A stretch of DNA of 9,986 nt from Verrucomicrobiota bacterium (GTDB taxonomy: Bacteria > Verrucomicrobiota > Verrucomicrobiia > Limisphaerales > JAHEOI01). The notes below the pieces were generated by a model. The model was given only the letters and a program-made list of their open reading frames with translations. It made no database searches and was not told the origin of the DNA. The position numbers and the translations under genes were made by a program. Shown one piece after another: positions 6,839 through 9,986 of the stretch (positions within the stretch are counted from its first letter, which is position 1; each line of letters begins with the position of its first letter). The stretch is taken from the NCBI GenBank assembly GCA_018610125.1, contig JAHEOI010000366.1, positions 1 to 9,986 on the forward strand, in the 5' to 3' direction.

Positions 6839-6888
6839 CTATCACGGAGCCGGATCCATTCGTTTCTTTCTGATAGGGACCTCGTCCC
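6837..6888. repeat. Inverted repeats in the convergent intergenic gap
   Basis: CCCTATCA (6837-6844) pairs perfectly with TGATAGGG (6871-6878) across 26 nt. A second small hairpin, GGGAC-CTC-GTCCC (6876-6888), shares three bases with the distal arm, so the two folds compete. They probably form the 3' boundary structures of the two converging transcripts. Confidence 0.4.
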
Positions 6889-6896
6889 CCGAGGGC

Positions 6897-7916
6897 TTAC
6901 CGAATGACAAATGCCTGTCGAGGATTGATATTGGTAAGTTGATCGACCTGAGCTTCGCTGTAGCCCGCGTCACGCAGTTGAGGAAGGAAATGCTCAAACA
7001 TGTCGGTATAGCCGCGATAATCGCCGCCGCCGGGCTCCCCGATGGAATACCAGCCCGCGTCATGCGAGAGCAGGACGCGGTCGAGAAAGCCGCGCTTATC
7101 AAGGCCGTTCACCAACGCCAAGTACTTGTCGACGGACTTTTTCTCAATGTGGTCGAGCGAAATCCAAGCCCCCTGCTCCGCCGCCTCGGCAAGGACCTTT
7201 GGATCGTCTTCGTGCTGGGCGTGCACCCAGATAAACGCGTTCGGGCTGACACCCGCTTTTTTCAGCACATCCAGCTCATGGAAAGCGGCCTCGGCGTCGC
7301 CAGTGTGCGCGGCGATTGTCAGGCCGGTTTCGAGGTGAGTCTGAGCCGCAGCCTCCACAAGCTTACGATCAATTTTTGAGAGTCGTCCGTTGTCGACCCC
7401 GATCTTGATAAATCCGGGTCGGATACCCGAATCACCGATACCTCGCCCCGCCTCGGTCACCCAGCGGTCTGCCAACTGCTCCGGCGTCTCCTCATAGGCA
7501 AAGCCGGGGACAAATTGATCATTGGCCGCGCCATAAAGCCCTGTATTGGTCAGAATATGCAGTCCGGTAGCTTTCGATAAGCGGCGAAGTAATATCGGGT
7601 CGCGACCGATATAATTGGGCGTGCATTCGACCAAAGTCCGACAGCCGGCCTCCTGCGCCGCTTGCAAGTAAGGCTTGACCACTTTCACGACGTCGTCTCG
7701 GTCATATTGGCTATCCTTGACCCGTTCGGCGCCGGCGGTGTCCAAAATCACGTGCTCGTGCGGAAGAACCGATCCCAACGCCTCGGGCGACCTCGGGCCA
7801 CGTACGGTCATCACCACTTGATCGTTCGATTCGGGGGCAGGCAGCCGGACCGTCGAGCTTAGGAGAGCGGCACCAAAGACACCGAAGTTGCCACAAAGAA
7901 ACTCACGTCTTGTCAT
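6897..7916 (-). CDS. Tat-exported phosphotriesterase-family metal-dependent hydrolase
   Basis: Amidohydrolase-superfamily protein of the phosphotriesterase (PTE/Php) family; members hydrolyse lactones, organophosphates or similar esters with a binuclear metal centre. Numbered from the ATG at 7916 (339 residues, family-typical), all six expected metal ligands can be placed: HEH (His53, His55), the carboxylated lysine in GFIKIG (Lys171), His204 in AAHTG, His232 in VHAQH and Asp286 in LSHDAGW. TPNYIGRDP (99-107) and TNTGLYGA (123-130) are also typical. The N-terminus MTRREFLCG followed by a hydrophobic run is a Tat-type leader, predicting export of the folded enzyme. An in-frame ATG at 7985 gives a longer N-terminus, and one at 7925 is also possible; 7916 puts the twin arginines at residues 3-4 and has GAGGA just upstream, though the spacing is short. 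The natural substrate cannot be read from sequence, and no partner gene is adjacent. Confidence 0.88.
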   Translation of the reverse strand: MTRREFLCGNFGVFGAALLSSTVRLPAPESNDQVVMTVRGPRSPEALGSVLPHEHVILDTAGAERVKDSQYDRDDVVKVVKPYLQAAQEAGCRTLVECTPNYIGRDPILLRRLSKATGLHILTNTGLYGAANDQFVPGFAYEETPEQLADRWVTEAGRGIGDSGIRPGFIKIGVDNGRLSKIDRKLVEAAAQTHLETGLTIAAHTGDAEAAFHELDVLKKAGVSPNAFIWVHAQHEDDPKVLAEAAEQGAWISLDHIEKKSVDKYLALVNGLDKRGFLDRVLLSHDAGWYSIGEPGGGDYRGYTDMFEHFLPQLRDAGYSEAQVDQLTNINPRQAFVIR

Positions 7917-7969
7917 GTTCCTCATCTTATTGCGCAGCGAAGCGTTGTCTAAGGCAAACAGATCAAATT

Positions 7970-7980
7970 TTGTCGGACAA
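7970..7980. promoter_or_regulatory. TTGTC-G-GACAA inverted repeat upstream of the metallohydrolase gene
   Basis: A perfect 5-bp inverted repeat with one central base lies 54 bp upstream of the chosen metallohydrolase start, in the gap between divergent genes. It is an operator-like site by shape only. No regulator gene is nearby. Confidence 0.25.
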
Positions 7981-7995
7981 GGCATCTCGGAATCT

Positions 7996-8018
7996 CGAGC
8001 TCGCCCTCTGCGAGCTTG
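7996..8018. promoter_or_regulatory. Strong hairpin in the divergent gap upstream of the beta-propeller gene
   Basis: CGAGCTCGC (7996-8004), loop CCTCT, and GCGAGCTTG (8010-8018) form a 9-bp stem with one G-T pair. It ends 32 bp before the propeller ATG and overlaps a TTGACT (8016-8021) that could be a -35 box, though no good -10 follows. It could be an operator or a 5'-UTR hairpin. Confidence 0.3.
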
Positions 8019-8050
8019 ACTTCAATCGGAGCCTATCCTACCAATAAGCC

Positions 8051-9136
8051 ATGCACTTTTTTAAAGCCCTTTGCTATGCGGCGATGCTTATGGTCATTGC
8101 CGTTCAAACCGTGACGGCCGAAGTTCATCGATATCTCTACCTAAGCTCACCCGATGGAGCGCAGGGTCAAAACCGCTCCGGAAACGGCATCCTGGTATTC
8201 GATATCGACAACGGCCACGAATTTGTCCGGCGAATCAAGATCCCCAGTTTTTCCGAAGGGATCCGGGGATTGACCGGGAATGCCAAAACGCACCGGCTCT
8301 ACTTTTCAACGACCAACCATCGGCTCGGATGCTACGATTTGGAAAAGGACGAGGTCCTTTGGCAACGGACTTATGACGTCGGGTGCGACCGTTCGTCCGT
8401 GCCGCCGAATGGTGAGAAGATCTATGTTCCGACAGGTTGGTGGTATCAAGGAGAAGACAGCGGCCTGCTTGTTATCAATTCCGACAACGGGGAGATCTTG
8501 AAACGCGTCCGCGTCGGTCCCCAAGCCCACAATAGCATCGCGACCCTGGATGGACGTTACGTCTTTCTCGGCACTCGGACCACCCTCACCCAGTTTTCGA
8601 CGAAGGACGAGCGTGTCGTCCAAACGATCCATCCCGTTGGAGAAGAAGGTGTCTTCCCTTTCACTGTAGACAGTCAAAACCAGTTTGCGTATGTCTGTCT
8701 CGGGAGCCATGTCGGGTTCGACGTGGTCAATTTAGAGACCGGCAAGGTGCCTCATCGTGTCTTTGCCGGGAAGGAGAAGATCGCCCATCGCACCCATGGA
8801 GTAGGCCTGACTCCAAACGAGAAAGAGTTGTGGATCAGCGATCAGAAAGGGAAAAAGCTCTTTGTCTTCGACGCCACTGAAATGCCGCCCGAGCCAAAGA
8901 CGCATGTGGATCTGAGCGCAGGCGGCCACGGCTGGGTTTCATTCAGCCTGGACGGTCAATACGCCTGGTGTCATACCCCGGACGTGATCGATGTGGAGTC
9001 GAAAGAAATCGTGACAACCCTGAAAGACGAACAGGGTGACCCGGTCGCCAGCTCCAAGTTCATCGAAGTCCATTTTGAAGACGGCGAAGTGGTCAAGGTC
9101 GGAAACGAATTTGGTCTTGGACGTGCCGATTACTGA
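8051..9136 (+). CDS. Exported YncE-like beta-propeller protein of unknown function
   Basis: 361-residue protein with a signal peptide (MHFFKALCYAAMLMVIAVQTVTA, predicted cut after Ala23) and then repeated blades of about 40-45 residues of the YncE / YVTN-WD40-like seven-bladed type. Blade signatures include NGILVFDIDNG (45-55), GLLVINSDNGEIL (138-150) and THGVGLTPNEKELWISDQKGKKLFVFD (about 248-274), in which a strand reporting an amount is followed by a turn and a strand naming the quantity. Proteins of this shape act in the periplasm or outside the cell, often as binding scaffolds or quinoprotein-like enzymes, but I see no CxxCH haem motif and no clear cofactor residues. It is divergent from the metallohydrolase gene and is followed by 322 bp without a gene. 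There is no clear Shine-Dalgarno. A ligand or partner cannot be assigned. Confidence 0.8.
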   Translation: MHFFKALCYAAMLMVIAVQTVTAEVHRYLYLSSPDGAQGQNRSGNGILVFDIDNGHEFVRRIKIPSFSEGIRGLTGNAKTHRLYFSTTNHRLGCYDLEKDEVLWQRTYDVGCDRSSVPPNGEKIYVPTGWWYQGEDSGLLVINSDNGEILKRVRVGPQAHNSIATLDGRYVFLGTRTTLTQFSTKDERVVQTIHPVGEEGVFPFTVDSQNQFAYVCLGSHVGFDVVNLETGKVPHRVFAGKEKIAHRTHGVGLTPNEKELWISDQKGKKLFVFDATEMPPEPKTHVDLSAGGHGWVSFSLDGQYAWCHTPDVIDVESKEIVTTLKDEQGDPVASSKFIEVHFEDGEVVKVGNEFGLGRADY

Positions 9137-9239
9137 GAGCGAGCGATGAACCATTCCTTCACAGGTGAATGCGAGGCACAATAAAATGGACATGCACAAT
9201 TTATGTACATGCGACCAACCTGCCCCGTGGCAGTCGGCC

Positions 9240-9303
9240 TTTCTCCCATTCGCGTAATTCGCGTCCTTCGCGGGCAAGAATCTCCTGCTTTCTTCTGTTA
9301 ATT
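9240..9303. repeat. Intergenic repeat-like element with three TTCGCG units at 9-bp spacing
   Basis: TTCGCG occurs at 9249-9254, 9258-9263 and 9267-9272, exactly 9 bp apart, followed by a pyrimidine-rich stretch (TCTCCTGCTTTCTTCTG, 9281-9297). Its look matches dispersed intergenic sequences of the 'cgtccttcgcg' type common in environmental bacterial genomes and often mis-called as proteins. It lies in the gene-free gap 9137-9458, which otherwise holds only a short hairpin. The outer bounds are approximate. Confidence 0.5.
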
Positions 9304-9346
9304 CCGCCCGAGGCTTTTCTCTTCCGCAAAGCGAGATCGGGTGCGG

Positions 9347-9376
9347 GCAACGCCTCACCGGCGTTGCGAAAAAAAA
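9347..9376 (+). other. Perfect 8-bp hairpin followed by an A8 run, upstream of the transhydrogenase gene
   Basis: GCAACGCC (9347-9354), loop TCACC, and GGCGTTGC (9360-9367) pair perfectly, followed by G and eight A (9369-9376). It lies 82 bp before the transhydrogenase ATG. A-run rather than T-run on the transcribed side argues against an intrinsic terminator. It may be the edge of the nearby repeat element or a leader-mRNA structure. Confidence 0.4.
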
Positions 9377-9458
9377 GCATTTGACCGGCTCCTGTGAAAT
9401 CTCTTACCAAAGCAGGGCGGTTTGATCGAATAGCAAAAGCGAGCTGGATTAGAGAACA

Positions 9459-9986
9459 ATGAAGATTTGCGTGCCAAGAGAAACCGAGTCCGGCGAGACA
9501 CGGATTCCCCTGATTCCGGCCAATGCCGGGGATCTCATTAAAGCCGGGGCTCAAGTCGAAATCGAGTCCGGCCTTGGAAAGCCTTGCGGTTACACGGACG
9601 AGGATTTCACAAAGGTGGGTGCCACTGCCGTCTCTGACAGGCAATCCCTGTTTTCATCGGCGGACTTGATCCTTCGCTTGCACAAACCCTCCTCTGAAGA
9701 GGTCCCCTGGCTTCAGTCCGGAGCGTTTCACGTCAGTTTTTTGGATCCATTCAACAACTTCGACCTGATTCGGCAACTGGCCGAAAAGAAGGTCACGACG
9801 TTCAGTATGGAGATGATGCCGCGCATCACTCGGGCGCAGAAGATGGACGCTTTAAGCTCTCAGGCCAACCTGGGCGGCTACGTCGCGGTCATACTCGGGG
9901 CTCACCATCTCCATAAGATCTTCCCGATGATGATGACGGCCGCCGGCACGATCACGCCGGCGCGGGTCTTTGTGCTCGGAGCCGGC
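9459..9986 (+). CDS. pntA: Proton-translocating NAD(P) transhydrogenase, alpha subunit (5' part only)
   Basis: The first 176 codons of the NAD(H)-binding domain I of transhydrogenase, which transfers hydride between NAD(H) and NADP(H) coupled to proton movement across the inner membrane. The start MKICVPRETESGETRIPLIP matches the family N-terminus (PRE...ETR.A..P). The conserved loop MPRITRAQKMDALSSQANLGGY is present at about residues 119-140 (RAQ.MDALSS), followed by MMMTAAGTITPARVFVLGAG, the start of the Rossmann NAD-binding motif at the right edge (residues 157-176). The AAGTI.PA form is typical of the split PntAA type, but the rest of the gene, which would decide whether the subunit is split or fused, is outside the window. 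The ribosome-binding site is weak (TAGAGAA before the ATG). It is unrelated in function to the upstream genes. Confidence 0.9.
   Translation, partial: MKICVPRETESGETRIPLIPANAGDLIKAGAQVEIESGLGKPCGYTDEDFTKVGATAVSDRQSLFSSADLILRLHKPSSEEVPWLQSGAFHVSFLDPFNNFDLIRQLAEKKVTTFSMEMMPRITRAQKMDALSSQANLGGYVAVILGAHHLHKIFPMMMTAAGTITPARVFVLGAG

Noticed and set aside
9220..9233. CTGCC-CCGT-GGCAG hairpin as terminator of the propeller gene
   Set aside because: The stem is only 5 bp, there is no T run after it, and it lies more than 80 bp past the stop codon.
9347..9376. Hairpin plus A8 as an intrinsic terminator
   Set aside because: The homopolymer is A on the strand where T would be required after the stem. 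On the other strand the T run comes before the stem.
9201..9644. 147-codon minus-strand frame across the intergenic repeat and the transhydrogenase start
   Set aside because: It runs antisense through the clear PntA N-terminus and through non-coding repeat sequence, a typical source of false proteins.

Overview
The window looks like chromosomal DNA of a Gram-negative bacterium, possibly Verrucomicrobiota. Evidence for a Gram-negative envelope is an RND pump with a lipoprotein-like periplasmic adaptor, several exported proteins and a Tat-type leader. The lineage guess is tentative. It rests on a short secreted-protein domain (pattern STDLSHW ... FVRVSA), common in exported verrucomicrobial proteins, and on a TTCGCG-rich intergenic repeat of a kind seen in environmental genomes. 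No rRNA, tRNA, CRISPR array, transposase or phage gene was found.

Left part (1-5484, minus strand): a heavy-metal efflux operon. In transcription order it holds a His-rich small exported or membrane protein (5484-5062), a possible 20-codon leader ORF (4982-4920), a CusB/CzcB-type adaptor with His-rich ends (4895-3252), a CusA/CzcA-type RND pump (3225-121), and the first 41 codons of another gene that overlaps the pump stop as ATGA and runs off the left edge. The adaptor-pump junction carries an exact 14-bp tandem duplication of the stop codon and Shine-Dalgarno. The adaptor start is preceded by an exact 10-bp tandem repeat.

Middle (5485-6831): after a divergent regulatory gap lies a plus-strand gene for an exported pentapeptide-repeat protein. 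Its repeat coil is interrupted by a His-rich insertion and ends in a His cluster. Together with the His-rich operon proteins, this suggests, but does not prove, a shared envelope metal-handling module.

Right part (6897-9986): a Tat-type phosphotriesterase-family metallohydrolase (minus) and an exported YncE-like beta-propeller (plus) are divergent around a 134-bp gap. A 322-bp gene-free stretch with a periodic repeat and a perfect hairpin follows. The window ends inside the 5' part of a proton-translocating NAD(P) transhydrogenase alpha-subunit gene. The metallohydrolase, propeller and transhydrogenase have no evident functional link to the metal operon.
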